21,169 nt of DNA from Acidobacteriota bacterium. GTDB lineage: Bacteria; Acidobacteriota; Terriglobia; UBA7540. Each line of letters begins with the position of its first letter. Within the stretch, counting starts at the first letter, position 1. Under the pieces are notes generated by a model. The model worked only from the letters and a program-made list of their open reading frames with translations. It had not been told where the DNA came from and made no database searches. The translations under genes and the position numbers were made by a program. Positions 7,586 to 15,935 of this stretch are shown here, piece by piece. Where the stretch lies: the NCBI GenBank assembly GCA_021789565.1, contig JAJYJL010000016.1, forward strand, positions 404-21,572, in the 5' to 3' direction.

Positions 7586-8361
7586 CAGAAAATCCTCCAG
7601 TCCGTCCAGATTCCCATCGAGCACATTCTGACGTAGAAATCCGCAAACGCCACCCAGAACAGGCTGAGCCAGGCGTACCTCATGTGATACGCGTTCATCG
7701 CGCTCACGCAGTTGTAGACTTTCTTGCGCGCCGGCGATAAGGCATCCATCAATCCGCCCGTGAGATGCCGAAGCGAATGGCATCCCAGCGTGTAAGACCC
7801 CAGCAGGATGACGTTCACCACCAGCACCAGGCTCCCGACGTGGACGCTGAAGTGTCCGTTGAACCAGAAACCCCTCCAGGCGTCGGTTGCCAGGATGACG
7901 AGAAAGGGCAGCGCAATGTACAGGAAATAACGATGGAAATTCTGCAGGATTAAAGGCAAGGAGCGCTCGCCACGGTAACACTTGCGCGGCTCGCCCACCG
8001 TGCAGGAGGGCGGATCAGACCAGAAGGCCTTGTAATAGGCTCCACGGTAGTAGTAGCAGGTCAGGCGAAAGCCGCCCGGCGCCCAGAGGATGAAAATTGC
8101 CGGAGAGAAAGGCAGCCAGCCTGGATACCATGAAGGCTTGGCGCCAAACCATGCTTGTGCATCACCGAACAAATCAGGCGAGTAGAAAGGCGAAAGATAA
8201 GGACCAAAGCGATAGTGCGTTCCCTGCAGGGCTGCCCATGTGGCATAAACCACAAAAGCTGAGAGGCCCAGGAATACCATCAGCGGCTGTGCCCACCACA
8301 GATCCCTTCGTGACGTCTGGCCAAACCCTGCCCGCGGAATCGGCATGTTGATGTCCGCCAT
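7585..8361 (-). CDS. sdhC: succinate dehydrogenase membrane anchor subunit, single large type
   Basis: The 258-residue protein is the only membrane subunit in this operon. I see about five hydrophobic segments, near residues 22-44, 84-101, 143-162, 176-196 and 228-248. Between the second and third is a distinctive stretch RLTCYYYRGAYYKAFW, then DPPSC, CYRGE and LPLILQNFHRYFLY. It provides Cys 102, 120, 128 and His 143; further on are His 170, 174, 195, 199 and Cys 194. This resembles, from memory, the SdhC of mycobacterial Sdh1, for which a membrane-embedded Rieske-type cluster has been reported. Whether that applies here is inference. It differs clearly from the small SdhC/SdhD pair of E. 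coli. It is the first gene of sdhC-sdhA-sdhB; the ATG at 8359-8361 follows only a weak G-rich ribosome site. Confidence 0.9.
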   Translation of the reverse strand: MADINMPIPRAGFGQTSRRDLWWAQPLMVFLGLSAFVVYATWAALQGTHYRFGPYLSPFYSPDLFGDAQAWFGAKPSWYPGWLPFSPAIFILWAPGGFRLTCYYYRGAYYKAFWSDPPSCTVGEPRKCYRGERSLPLILQNFHRYFLYIALPFLVILATDAWRGFWFNGHFSVHVGSLVLVVNVILLGSYTLGCHSLRHLTGGLMDALSPARKKVYNCVSAMNAYHMRYAWLSLFWVAFADFYVRMCSMGIWTDWRIF

Positions 8362-8472
8362 CTCGAGACCCCCGACAATTTTTGAATTTCTCTTGCGCCG
8401 TTCTTGCAGATGTCTCCAGCAGATTAGCGCAAGTTCCGCTGCAAAGAAAGTCAGAGTTTTTGGACGACCGTT

Positions 8473-8494
8473 TTTTCAGCTTCGGGGCTGAAAA
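8473..8494. promoter_or_regulatory. perfect inverted repeat in the divergent region upstream of sdhC
   Basis: TTTTCAGC and GCTGAAAA are perfect eight-base arms around the six-base spacer TTCGGG. The site lies about 110 bases upstream of the sdhC start, within the 340-base gap shared with the divergent gene at 8702. It could be an operator or an RNA hairpin in the sdh leader. It is not followed by a T-run in the sdh direction. Nothing else gene-like is seen in 8362-8701. Confidence 0.4.
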
Positions 8495-8636
8495 CCGGAT
8501 AGGTCGCCTCTCGAAAAGAATCGGCCCAGGCAGTCCGCGGCGGTCAACGGAAATAGCAGACGCCCGCGGGCAGAGGCGCCTGAGAACCCGTGCTGCGCGG
8601 GAAACACGCGGCATTCACCCATAAAGTTCTATAGTG

Positions 8637-8665
8637 TTGAAATTTTAGATTGACCGGGTTACTAT
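8637..8665 (+). promoter_or_regulatory. predicted sigma70-like promoter of the 118-residue gene
   Basis: TTGAAA (8637-8642) and TACTAT (8660-8665) are separated by exactly 17 bases and lie in a local AT-rich patch. Transcription would start about 30 bases before the ATG at 8702. The -35 matches the consensus at four of six positions and the -10 at four of six. Confidence 0.45.
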
Positions 8666-8701
8666 CCTCTGGGCCCCCAAAACAAATCAAGGCGGTGCGC
8701 C

Positions 8702-9058
8702 ATGTTCCGAGTGGTCCATGTTTTTGACGTCAAGCCTGGAGTGCAGGAGACATCCTTCATTGAGTGGCTGGATGCCCGTCTGGACGTGATCACCAGGCGC
8801 TACGGATGCCTGGAACGCAAGACCTGGGTCTTCATTGACGGTATCCAGGGCAACTACACCAAAGGCAAACCCGAGCGCCGCCCGAAATACCTGAACGAGG
8901 CTTTCTGGCCTTCGCAGCAGCACGCCGACAACTTCCGCCAGTGGCTGATGTCCGACGAGGGCAAGGAGTTCAGACATAGATGGTTCGACTCCGTTCAGAA
9001 CCACACTGTGCTCCGCTATGTTAATGGCGGCCCAAGCCGTCCTGCTACGGACGATTAG
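8702..9058 (+). CDS. hypothetical protein, possibly ferredoxin-like (dimeric alpha-beta barrel) fold
   Basis: I do not recognise this 118-residue protein. It begins with a strand-like FRVVHVFDVKPG followed by an amphipathic helix (FIEWLDARLDVITRRYG), and then a second strand CLERKTWVFIDG. This order is reminiscent of small monooxygenase-like dimeric alpha-beta barrels, but that is only a fold guess. It is soluble, rich in aromatic and charged residues (FWPSQQHADNFRQW), and has no signal peptide. The ATG follows AAGGCGGTG and a credible promoter. It is divergent from sdhC and convergent with the RND operon, so context gives no function. Confidence 0.75.
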   Translation: MFRVVHVFDVKPGVQETSFIEWLDARLDVITRRYGCLERKTWVFIDGIQGNYTKGKPERRPKYLNEAFWPSQQHADNFRQWLMSDEGKEFRHRWFDSVQNHTVLRYVNGGPSRPATDD

Positions 9059-9070
9059 CCCTCCGCTTGC

Positions 9071-9194
9071 CCGCCCGGGCGGCGACTATCTTGCAACCTG
9101 GCACCAGCAGGAAAGTCGTGGGATATGTGGGAATCGACCCTCAGATAAAATGGTCCCCTTCCGAACTCCGCCTGGAACCCCGCCTGCGCGCAGG
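9071..9194. terminator. two short palindromes between convergent genes
   Basis: The 204-base gap between the 118-residue gene and the end of the RND pump gene holds two perfect 12-base palindromes: CCGCCCGGGCGG at 9071-9082 and CCTGCGCGCAGG at 9183-9194. Either could form a small hairpin at the transcript ends from both sides. Neither has a T-run. No gene is seen in the gap; the open frames there overrun into the pump gene on the opposite strand. Confidence 0.25.
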
Positions 9195-9262
9195 AGCCGG
9201 GAAACGCAGCGCGCAATCTGGCGATAGCGACTTTCAGGCCTTCCGCTTAGGGGTTTCTCCGT

Positions 9263-12200
9263 TTATTCCGCATCTCCGGCGTGTTTTGCAAATCTTCCAA
9301 ACCGCAATGAAAGCGTAGGCAGCACCAGCAGGTTCAGCAGGGTAGATGTCAACAGCCCGCCCAGAATGACGATGGCCATGGGCCCTTCGATTTCACGCCC
9401 TGCCGTCCCGCTGGCAAGCGCCAGGGGCAGCAATCCCAGGCCGGTCACCAGCGCGGTCATGAGGATGGGCGCCAGCCGTTCCGAAGCCCCGCGCAGGGCC
9501 GCTTCCAGGCCCCATTCCATGCCTTCCTCTGACACCAGGTGCTCGTAGTGCGAGATGAGCATGATGGAGTTCCGAAGCGTTATCCCAAATAGTGTGATGA
9601 AACCAACCATCGAGCCGAGCGAGAGCGATTGGCCAGTGACAAAGAAGGCAGCCAGCACTCCTCCCACCAGTGCAAAGGGAATATTGGCGAGCACAAGGAG
9701 AAGGTTTCGGTAATTCATCATCACAATCGAGAGCAGGGCGATCATCACCAGCCCGGCCAGGAGCGAATGGACGAGCAATTCCGTGTGGGCTTTGGCTGTA
9801 GCCTCAGCCGTGCCGGTAAATTCAACATAGTTGCCAGCGGGAAACTTCTGCCTGCTCGCAACGGCTTGCTGGGCCTGCTGGACGAAAGAGCCAATCCCCC
9901 GCCCGGAAACGTAGAGCGTGATGGTCTGCACCCTGCGCGCGCCGTTGTGGAGGATGACGAACCTTCCGGAGCTTTCATAGACGTTGGCGAGCTCGCCGAG
10001 CGGCACATAATTTCCGGCAGGGCTCTTCAGTGGAATCGCGCCTACTCCCATGGGGTTCTGGCGATCGGCCGGGTCGAGAACAACGTTAAGGTTAAAGACC
10101 TCATTGCCTTGATATACCTGGCCCACTTCGAGACCTCCAAATGCCGTTTGGACCGCATCGAGGACTGGAATCGGTTCAAAGCCCCAGCGCGCGAGCGCCG
10201 GAGGATGAATGCGCACGATGATCTGCTGAGTCCCGGGAGGCGATTGAATCTGGACCGTTCTCGCGCCAGGAATCGAACGGAGTATCCGAGCGACTTCCTG
10301 CCCTTCCCGGTCGAGGGTGTCCAGGTTTTGTCCATAAATGTTGACCACGACCGGAGCCGTGTAGCCGGACAGAATTTCCTCCATTCTTTCGGCCAAGAAG
10401 GTGTTAACGGTGAGCGTGACACCCGGAAACTCATCGAGGACGCGGCGGATTCCTTGGAGCGCAGCCATATTCTGTTGGCCATTCAGCCCGCGCTTGAGGT
10501 CCACATCAAACTCACTTTGGAAAGGGCCGCGGGCCTCGGCGAACTCCGCACGGCCAGCTTTCAGGCCCACGCGGCGGACGTACGGCACCTTCAATAAAGC
10601 CATGGAGACATGTTTCCCTGTGCGGAGCGATTCCTGAAGCGAACTCCCCGGTTCGGTGACCATGTGAACGATGTAATGTCCTTCCCGGAACTGCGGCAGA
10701 AGAGTGGAGCGGAAAACAGGCAATATCAAAACGCCGGCAAGAGTCACAGCGACGACGCCCGCTATCACAAAGGCCGGTCCACGCTCGACCAGCAGCAGGA
10801 CGCGGCGGTACCCGGCCTTTAACCATCGCACAATCGGAGGGTCTGCCTTACCGAGCACTTTGGCCTTCGGCCCGAGAAGTACCAGGCAGAGGGCGGGGGT
10901 GACGGTGAGCGCCACGAGCAGAGAGGCGAGCACCGAAAAGATATAGGCGAGACCTAATGGGCGGAAAAGCGCGCCTGGCACGCCGCTCATCATCAGAATC
11001 GGGTAAAAGACCAACACCACCGCGAAAGTCGCGTAGACGACGGCGCTGCGCACTTCGATCGAAGCGTCCAGCACGACCCGAATAATGGGCCGGGGATTTT
11101 CAGCATGGCGGTTTTCCCGAAGGCGGCGAAGGATGTTTTCCACATCAATCACCCCGTCGTCCACGACCTCCCCGATGGCGATGGCAAGGCCGCCGATGGT
11201 CATGGTATTGAGCGTGTAGCCCATGTGGTCCATCACGGTTACGGCCGCGAGAAGCGAGAGCGGGATGGCCGTGCAGGAAATCGCTGCCGTTCGAAAGTCG
11301 AATAGGAAAAGAAAGATGACAATAACCACCAGAATCGCGCCGACCGTGAGCGAGGAGCGCAGGCCTCCCAGGGACGTTTCAATAAAATTAGCCGGACGAA
11401 AAAGCGTGCCGTCCAGGTTGATGCCCTGGCGGCGAAGCGTTGGACGAAGTTCGCTGAGCGCCGTGTCGAGCCGTTGTGTAACATTGAGCGTGTTGGATCC
11501 ATACTGCTCTGTTACCTTGATGATGACCCCCGGCTTGCCATCGATGAGGGCGGCCCCGATGGGCGGCTCGGGGCCCTCCACCACGTGCGCCACCTGCCCT
11601 AGCGTCACGTTGGCCCCGTTGTGATGGACAAGGACTGTGTTGGCCAGTTCGCCAGTAGTGAGCGATTGGCCTTCCGGATGGACGTTGAAGCGCTGGTTTG
11701 CGGTGTCAATGAAGCCTGCGCCGCGCAATCCGGCCGCGTCGCGGGCCGCCGCAAGAACCTGGTCCACGCTCAAGTTGTACTGAATCAAGCGCTGGGGAAT
11801 GAACTGAATCTGATACTGCTTGATCTGGCCGCCCCAAATCGACACGCTGGCCACGCCCCGCACGGCGAGCACACGCGGGCGAACGACCCAATCCGCCACG
11901 GTTCTCAACCGCATCGGCGAAACTTTCGACGAGGTCAGGCCCATCGCCATCACATCGCTGGTGGAACTGGTCAGCGGAGTCATAATCGGCGGCTGTACGC
12001 CCGAAGGCAGCCGGCCCTGGAGCGTCGCGAGCCGCTCCGCCACTAATTGCCGGTCCAGATAGACACCGCTGCCCGGTTTGAAAACGACATGCACCACCGA
12101 CAACCCCTGGATGGATTTTGAGAGAAGTGACTGGATCCCTGTCACGCCGTTGATGGCGAATTCAACCGGCTGAGTCACCAGGAGTTCGACCTGCTCGGGC

Positions 12201-12370
12201 GAAAGGCCAGGCGCTTCGGTCTGGATCGCGACCGTCGGGGGCGCGAACTCGGGGAACACGTCATACTTTGCCTGCGTAAGCGAATAGACTCCATAACCCA
12301 GAAGCACCGCCGCAAGCACCAGGATGAGCCACTTGCGGCGTAGGGCTGACCGGACAATTGCGCTCAGCAT
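9263..12370 (-). CDS. heavy-metal-type RND efflux pump, inner-membrane permease (CzcA/CusA-like)
   Basis: The 1035 residues and the duplicated RND layout fit a proton-driven inner-membrane exporter that works with an adaptor and an outer-membrane channel. The N-terminus reads [20 protein letters not shown], then [20 protein letters not shown], typical of the heavy-metal branch. The proton-relay motif in the fourth membrane segment is [14 protein letters not shown] at residues 400-413, with Asp 404, 405 and 409 and Glu 411. This is close to, but not the same as, the classic CzcA form. The large periplasmic loops and the C-terminal segments ([21 protein letters not shown]) are intact. The metal specificity cannot be read from the sequence, and a non-metal substrate is possible. 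It is the last gene of a four-gene operon, 34 bases after the adaptor stop, with AAGGAG upstream. Confidence 0.93.
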   Translation of the reverse strand: MLSAIVRSALRRKWLILVLAAVLLGYGVYSLTQAKYDVFPEFAPPTVAIQTEAPGLSPEQVELLVTQPVEFAINGVTGIQSLLSKSIQGLSVVHVVFKPGSGVYLDRQLVAERLATLQGRLPSGVQPPIMTPLTSSTSDVMAMGLTSSKVSPMRLRTVADWVVRPRVLAVRGVASVSIWGGQIKQYQIQFIPQRLIQYNLSVDQVLAAARDAAGLRGAGFIDTANQRFNVHPEGQSLTTGELANTVLVHHNGANVTLGQVAHVVEGPEPPIGAALIDGKPGVIIKVTEQYGSNTLNVTQRLDTALSELRPTLRRQGINLDGTLFRPANFIETSLGGLRSSLTVGAILVVIVIFLFLFDFRTAAISCTAIPLSLLAAVTVMDHMGYTLNTMTIGGLAIAIGEVVDDGVIDVENILRRLRENRHAENPRPIIRVVLDASIEVRSAVVYATFAVVLVFYPILMMSGVPGALFRPLGLAYIFSVLASLLVALTVTPALCLVLLGPKAKVLGKADPPIVRWLKAGYRRVLLLVERGPAFVIAGVVAVTLAGVLILPVFRSTLLPQFREGHYIVHMVTEPGSSLQESLRTGKHVSMALLKVPYVRRVGLKAGRAEFAEARGPFQSEFDVDLKRGLNGQQNMAALQGIRRVLDEFPGVTLTVNTFLAERMEEILSGYTAPVVVNIYGQNLDTLDREGQEVARILRSIPGARTVQIQSPPGTQQIIVRIHPPALARWGFEPIPVLDAVQTAFGGLEVGQVYQGNEVFNLNVVLDPADRQNPMGVGAIPLKSPAGNYVPLGELANVYESSGRFVILHNGARRVQTITLYVSGRGIGSFVQQAQQAVASRQKFPAGNYVEFTGTAEATAKAHTELLVHSLLAGLVMIALLSIVMMNYRNLLLVLANIPFALVGGVLAAFFVTGQSLSLGSMVGFITLFGITLRNSIMLISHYEHLVSEEGMEWGLEAALRGASERLAPILMTALVTGLGLLPLALASGTAGREIEGPMAIVILGGLLTSTLLNLLVLPTLSLRFGRFAKHAGDAE

Positions 12371-12404
12371 CTTAGTCTTATTCTCCTTCCTCTTCCTCGC
12401 CGCT

Positions 12405-13451
12405 TTAGGTCTGCGGGGTCGGGTTCAGTTCGATGGCAAGAAGCTCCTCTGCGCCCCTAACCACAACCTTTTCTCCTGGTACGAAGCCCGCAGTGCAAAA
12501 GAAGCCGCCGGTAACGGGGTGCTCGGCTTGAACAGCCTCGCGAGTGAATTCTCCGGATGCCGTCTCAACGTAAACCCAGGGTTCCCCTTGCCACCAAAAA
12601 ACCGCGGAAGACGGAACGATGACGCCCTTTAAGCGCGGTCCGTGCCTGAAATGGGCGACAACATTCAGGCCGGGCGCTAACATGGCTTCCGCGCGCGCCA
12701 CGTACAGGAAACTTGCGCCTTGAATGCGGGGATCGACTCGAGGAAAGCGCGACACCAGCTTCGCCACCACGCGCCGCTGGTTTGGAAGTTCCAGCGAAAG
12801 TTCAGCCGGCGCTGTTGCGGCCCCGTCCGCCGGCAGGGTAATCTCAACCAGCACATCCTCGCGGTTGAGAATGCGGTTCAGGGTTGGAGGATCGGCGGCG
12901 ACCCATTGGGCGATCCGATGCCCCCAGCTTTGCCGCAAAGCGGCGGTCACCAAATCAATGTTCTGCTGTGCCGTCTGAACGTCGGTTTGATCGTTGTGGA
13001 AGACCCCGGCGCCTGCCTGGAAAGCCTTTTGGGAAACGTTTTGCTCCTTTGCATAGAGACTTTTCAGACGGTCGTATTCAGACTGCGAAACGCTAAGGTT
13101 GTTCTCCGCCTTTCGCAGATTCGCCTGGGCCGAGGCGTAACTCGTCGTGAGATTTACGAGCCCCTGGACGTCAAGCACGACCCCTGGCGCGGAAACTTGC
13201 TCCTGCTCGCGCCCTGCTTCCAGAGGAACAGCCTTAAGGCCCGCGCGTTTCCGGGTTTCGGAGCTGAGTTTGATGATTGTCCTTCCATTCTCGGTCACGA
13301 CACGGGAAGGCGTCTTTGTGCTTTCTTCCTTTTCCGCTTCCCCCTGAGCTGGCGGATCTTTCCGTGTCAAGGCAAACATGCGAAGCAGCACAATCGCCAT
13401 CAACATGGCGAAGGCCACCGCGAAAATTGACTTGGTAGCCGGGTTCTTCAT
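12405..13451 (-). CDS. RND efflux periplasmic adaptor (membrane fusion protein)
   Basis: The protein bridges the RND permease and the outer-membrane channel. The 348 residues start with a short cytoplasmic tail and one membrane segment (about 9-29, FAVAFAMLMAIVLLRMF), followed by a charged linker. An alpha-helical hairpin, likely coiled coil, spans about 100-175 (SYASAQANLRKAENNLSV, QSEYDRLKSLYAKE). Beta-rich domains follow (EDVLVEITLPADGA, then LKGVIVPSSAVFWWQGEPWV), which is the usual adaptor order. Of the C-terminal metal-binding domain seen in some metal adaptors there is no trace. The ATG overlaps the TolC-family stop by four bases (ATGA), so the two are translationally coupled. Confidence 0.92.
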   Translation of the reverse strand: MKNPATKSIFAVAFAMLMAIVLLRMFALTRKDPPAQGEAEKEESTKTPSRVVTENGRTIIKLSSETRKRAGLKAVPLEAGREQEQVSAPGVVLDVQGLVNLTTSYASAQANLRKAENNLSVSQSEYDRLKSLYAKEQNVSQKAFQAGAGVFHNDQTDVQTAQQNIDLVTAALRQSWGHRIAQWVAADPPTLNRILNREDVLVEITLPADGAATAPAELSLELPNQRRVVAKLVSRFPRVDPRIQGASFLYVARAEAMLAPGLNVVAHFRHGPRLKGVIVPSSAVFWWQGEPWVYVETASGEFTREAVQAEHPVTGGFFCTAGFVPGEKVVVRGAEELLAIELNPTPQT

Positions 13452-14854
13452 CGCGCCTCCTTTCGATGTGTTTTCGAATTTGGAATAGCTGCGGGAGCGG
13501 CTTCTCCCGGCCCCAGCGGACGCTGGACCGCATCTTCAAGCTGGCCGAGCGCCTGCTGCGTCTGGTCAAGGAATTGAAGCGCTACTCCGGCCGCGGCAAC
13601 GTCTTCGAGTTGGATCCCGTTGAGCGCAAGCCAGTCTGTTTCACCGATAGCGAGCGATTGCTTTGACAGCGGCACAAGGATGTGGCGGACTTGGTGCGCA
13701 GACTCCTGAGCGTCCTGCCACTCGCCCATAGCGGACCGGTAGCGCGCAAGCGCCGCCTCGCTCTGGGCAATGGCATTGGCTTGCACCTGCATAAACCGTG
13801 CAGCGGCGAGTTTGCGCGCGGCTTCGGCCTGCGCAATCGGTCCTTGATTTCGGTTGAAAATCGGAAGCGTCGCCGCGAGGCCGGTTGTGAAGAAGTTGGT
13901 GCCCTCCTCAAATGTATAACCCGGGCCGATCTGGAGGTTCGGGTGCTGGCGGGCAATTTCCAGTTGAAGTGCAGCCTCGGCGGCCGCGTATTCGGCAAGG
14001 GCCTGCCGAACGTCCAGCCGGTTGAGCACGGCCTCGCGCTGGATCTTCTGGGGGGAAAGGGACGCAGCGGAGGGCAGATCGTTAAATTCCGGCCAGCTCA
14101 GGTGCATTCCTTCAATCGCCTTTTGCGGCACGCCGATCGCGGCTGCCAGTGCGGCGCGGTCTTGCGAGATGCGGCCCTCCGCTACTCGCACGGCCAGTCG
14201 CGCATTGAGAAGATTGGTCTCGGCCGTGGCGACCATGGGCCGGGAGATATCGCCTGCAACCAGCCGCACTCGGAGACCCTGAACTTGTTCGCTCCCGAGC
14301 CTCTCCTCCGCGTGCGCAAGTTCGGCCTGTTCCTGGTCGAATAAGTATTTGACCAGCGCCGAACGCACCCCGCTTCGCACCCGCCATGCGGTGGCAGCAA
14401 GGTTGAAACTTGCCGCCTGGCTGAGTGCTGTGGCCTGCTCGATCTTGTGCGCGCGGCGTCCCGCGGTCTGAATGGGGACATTGAAATTGAAATCCAGCAG
14501 CCAAGGGCTGGGAATGCCCGGCCGGAGGCTCATCGTTGGGTTCGGCCGCTCGCCCGCCGTGATGATGGCCGCCTGCGCCGCCGCAGCCTGGGCCCGCGCA
14601 ATCTGCATTTGAGGATTGTAGTAGTAGGCCGCGAGCGTAAGGTCCTTCAGGCCCCACGCCTGCAGCGGCCATGCGCTCATCTTGTGTCCGAGATTTCCTT
14701 CCACAAACTGCCGCAGGCCGGGGCCATTCAACGTGCGGCTTTCCAGTCGTTCCGCCGTGATTGCGGGGACGATGGGCTTGGGATGATAGCGCACGGCGGG
14801 CGCGCATGCGGTGAGTGCCGCCACGGCGGCCAGAGCAAGCAAAAGCTTCTTCAT
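13448..14854 (-). CDS. TolC-family outer-membrane channel lipoprotein
   Basis: The 468-residue protein is the outer-membrane exit duct of the RND system. The start MKKLLLALAAVAALTAC is a lipoprotein signal with lipobox LTAC and lipidated Cys 17; Ala at +2 fits outer-membrane sorting. The body has the two-fold repeat of long helices typical of this family, rich in Ala, Gln and Glu (QMQIARAQAAAAQAAIITAG, later ALAEYAAAEAALQLEIARQH). GERPNPTMSLRPGIPSPWL resembles the first outer-membrane strand region. AAAAGGAGC lies eight bases before the ATG. It follows the 109-residue membrane protein after a 142-base gap and overlaps the adaptor gene by four bases. Confidence 0.93.
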   Translation of the reverse strand: MKKLLLALAAVAALTACAPAVRYHPKPIVPAITAERLESRTLNGPGLRQFVEGNLGHKMSAWPLQAWGLKDLTLAAYYYNPQMQIARAQAAAAQAAIITAGERPNPTMSLRPGIPSPWLLDFNFNVPIQTAGRRAHKIEQATALSQAASFNLAATAWRVRSGVRSALVKYLFDQEQAELAHAEERLGSEQVQGLRVRLVAGDISRPMVATAETNLLNARLAVRVAEGRISQDRAALAAAIGVPQKAIEGMHLSWPEFNDLPSAASLSPQKIQREAVLNRLDVRQALAEYAAAEAALQLEIARQHPNLQIGPGYTFEEGTNFFTTGLAATLPIFNRNQGPIAQAEAARKLAAARFMQVQANAIAQSEAALARYRSAMGEWQDAQESAHQVRHILVPLSKQSLAIGETDWLALNGIQLEDVAAAGVALQFLDQTQQALGQLEDAVQRPLGPGEAAPAAIPNSKTHRKEAR

Positions 14855-14996
14855 GAGCCATGCTCCTTTTCAGGACTTTTGATAGAAGGACCGGCCGGAA
14901 GCCGCGCCGCGCGAGGGCGCCGTCCCGTGCCGGAAAGGCCACGCCGCGCAGAAACACTACGGCGCGCATAACAACTGGCGGGTTATGGAAGGGAGT

Positions 14997-15326
14997 TTAA
15001 ATTCGAAGCGGGGCAGGAGGAGCGTGGGCCGGTTGCACGGGAATGGAAAGCAGGGCCACTGTCAATCGCTGGACCGAACGGACCACAAAGCTGAGCATGG
15101 TGTGCGAATGCAGCCGAAAAGCGTCTCGCAGCCTGCGGCCTTGCAGCCGCGCCGTGGCGAACCCGGCGCCCATCAGCACCACCATGCCGCCGGCCGCGCG
15201 CACCATGTCCGCCATGGTCTGGCGGGGCGTGTCCCACCAGTCCACTATCGGGTCCACTGGCCCCCAAATGTACCAGGCAAGCCATAGCAGAACGAAAACG
15301 CGCAGTATTCGCCCCTTCATAACCAT
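14997..15326 (-). CDS. small membrane protein leading the RND efflux operon
   Basis: I do not recognise a family for this 109-residue protein. It has two hydrophobic segments, at about residues 6-22 (ILRVFVLLWLAWYIWGP) and 43-59 (RAAGGMVVLMGAGFATA), joined by an acidic, tryptophan-rich loop (PVDPIVDWWDTP). The second half has a short hydrophobic stretch (MLSFVVRSVQRLTVALLSI) and a proline-rich end. The start has AAGGA nine bases upstream. It shares strand with, and lies upstream of, the TolC-adaptor-pump genes, so it may assist assembly or sensing; this is inference. A competing frame at 14983-15330 has no family features. The 142-base gap to the TolC gene holds nothing I can name. Confidence 0.65.
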   Translation of the reverse strand: MVMKGRILRVFVLLWLAWYIWGPVDPIVDWWDTPRQTMADMVRAAGGMVVLMGAGFATARLQGRRLRDAFRLHSHTMLSFVVRSVQRLTVALLSIPVQPAHAPPAPLRI

Positions 15327-15351
15327 TCATCGTATTCCTTTTCCGTCGTCA

Positions 15352-15380
15352 AAGCAACTCTGGCTCTGATTAAATGTCAA
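15352..15380 (-). promoter_or_regulatory. possible promoter of the RND efflux operon
   Basis: On the minus strand a perfect TTGACA (15380 to 15375) is followed after 17 bases by TTGCTT (15357 to 15352), a poor -10 match. It sits about 25 bases before the first ATG of the operon. The -35 is good and the -10 is weak, so regulated transcription with an activator would be one reading. Confidence 0.3.
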
Positions 15381-15415
15381 AGCTCTTTAGCAGGTTGTTG
15401 AAAAATCGTCCGGAA

Positions 15416-15518
15416 CTCGTCATTCCGAGCGAAGCGAGGAATCTGCTTTTGATCGGGTGACTGAAAACAAAGCAGATTCCTCGGGCCGACAAAATACCTC
15501 GCCCCTCGGAATGACGAG
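15416..15518. repeat. nested inverted-repeat element (CGTCATTCCGAG type)
   Basis: Two perfect stem pairs are nested. CTCGTCATTCCGAG (15416-15429) pairs with CTCGGAATGACGAG (15505-15518). CGAGGAATCTGCTTT (15435-15449) pairs with AAAGCAGATTCCTCG (15469-15483). The inner loop is 19 bases. The left junction is 5 bases and the right is 21, so the right arm carries extra sequence. Just before it is CAGGTTGTTGAAAAA, a motif often next to such elements. From memory, repeats with this core recur in many acidobacterial and other genomes and create false protein annotations. It carries no transposase and may be a MITE-like or REP-like element. Confidence 0.8.
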
Positions 15519-15604
15519 AGTGGGACTGGCTCTGATCGAAAGGTCTTCCTGTTCGCCCTCAGTCAGTGGTCCACTCTTCTTCATGCTATTCGGCCGCCGC
15601 GTCT

Positions 15605-15702
15605 GGAAAAATGGCCCAGCCTGTTCCCTGCTCTACCCGCACGCAAACATGACAGGAACGCGCCAAAAAGCGCGCAGAGAAAATCCGTCACTGCCTCCAG
15701 AA
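15605..15702 (+). repeat. dispersed intergenic repeat, copy C (tail part)
   Basis: This stretch aligns with 20285-20370. An exact CCTGTTCCCTGCTCT block is shared, as are ACATG about 15 bases on and an AGAG(A/C)AAATC ... ACTG stretch. The 5' and middle parts of the repeat are not recognisable. The downstream text to 15780 contains GGCAATTTGGCCGGTC, similar to GGCAATTTTGCCGGTC in copy D, so pieces may be rearranged. The remaining sequence to 15898 has no gene that I can see. Confidence 0.55.
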
Positions 15703-15898
15703 CCACCCATTCCCAATCCCCGCATAGGCCGTTACCGGCAATTTGGCCGGTCGGGAAGCGGCACCGATCAAGCAATGTAGACTTTACAACTCAATCCAGT
15801 ACCAAAAGCCAGGCGTCACAATTCCACGAGATAGACGACTTCCAGCTTCCGCAACTTGAGACCCATCAAGCATGCATCCAGGACGTTCCACCTAGATG

Positions 15899-15926
15899 TT
15901 TACATTCCAATGAATTTGGCTACTAT
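15899..15926 (+). promoter_or_regulatory. predicted promoter next to the cassette start codon (leaderless transcript likely)
   Basis: TTTACA (15899-15904) and TACTAT (15921-15926) are 16 bases apart. Transcription would begin about seven bases later, at or beside the GTG/ATG start at 15933-15938. No ribosome-binding sequence lies between the element and the start codon, which fits a leaderless mRNA. TATATA at 15924-15929 is an alternative -10 in the same patch. Confidence 0.5.
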
Positions 15927-15935
15927 ATACTGGTG

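Noticed and set aside
6878..7636. 252-codon plus-strand frame
   Set aside because: It is the complement of sdhA in a GC-rich gene; the product has no protein-like features.
7586..7981. 132-codon N-terminal extension of the sdhA frame
   Set aside because: It overlaps the well-supported sdhC gene in another frame, has no family similarity, and the ATG at 7583-7585 with GGAGG and a one-base overlap explains the start.
9629..10597. 322-codon plus-strand frame
   Set aside because: It shadows the RND pump gene on the opposite strand, whose motifs and length are clear.
12720..13430. 236-codon plus-strand frame
   Set aside because: It is opposite the adaptor gene and lacks any family pattern.
14112..14969. 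285-codon minus-strand frame overlapping the TolC-family gene
   Set aside because: It lies in another frame of a gene with a clear lipoprotein signal and TolC pattern; the composition is arginine- and glycine-rich noise.
15416..15518. CRISPR-like repeat
   Set aside because: The element is a single nested inverted repeat without regularly spaced direct repeats or spacers.
15457..15780. 107-codon plus-strand frame
   Set aside because: It reads through the inverted-repeat element and copy C of the dispersed repeat; this kind of repeat often yields false proteins.
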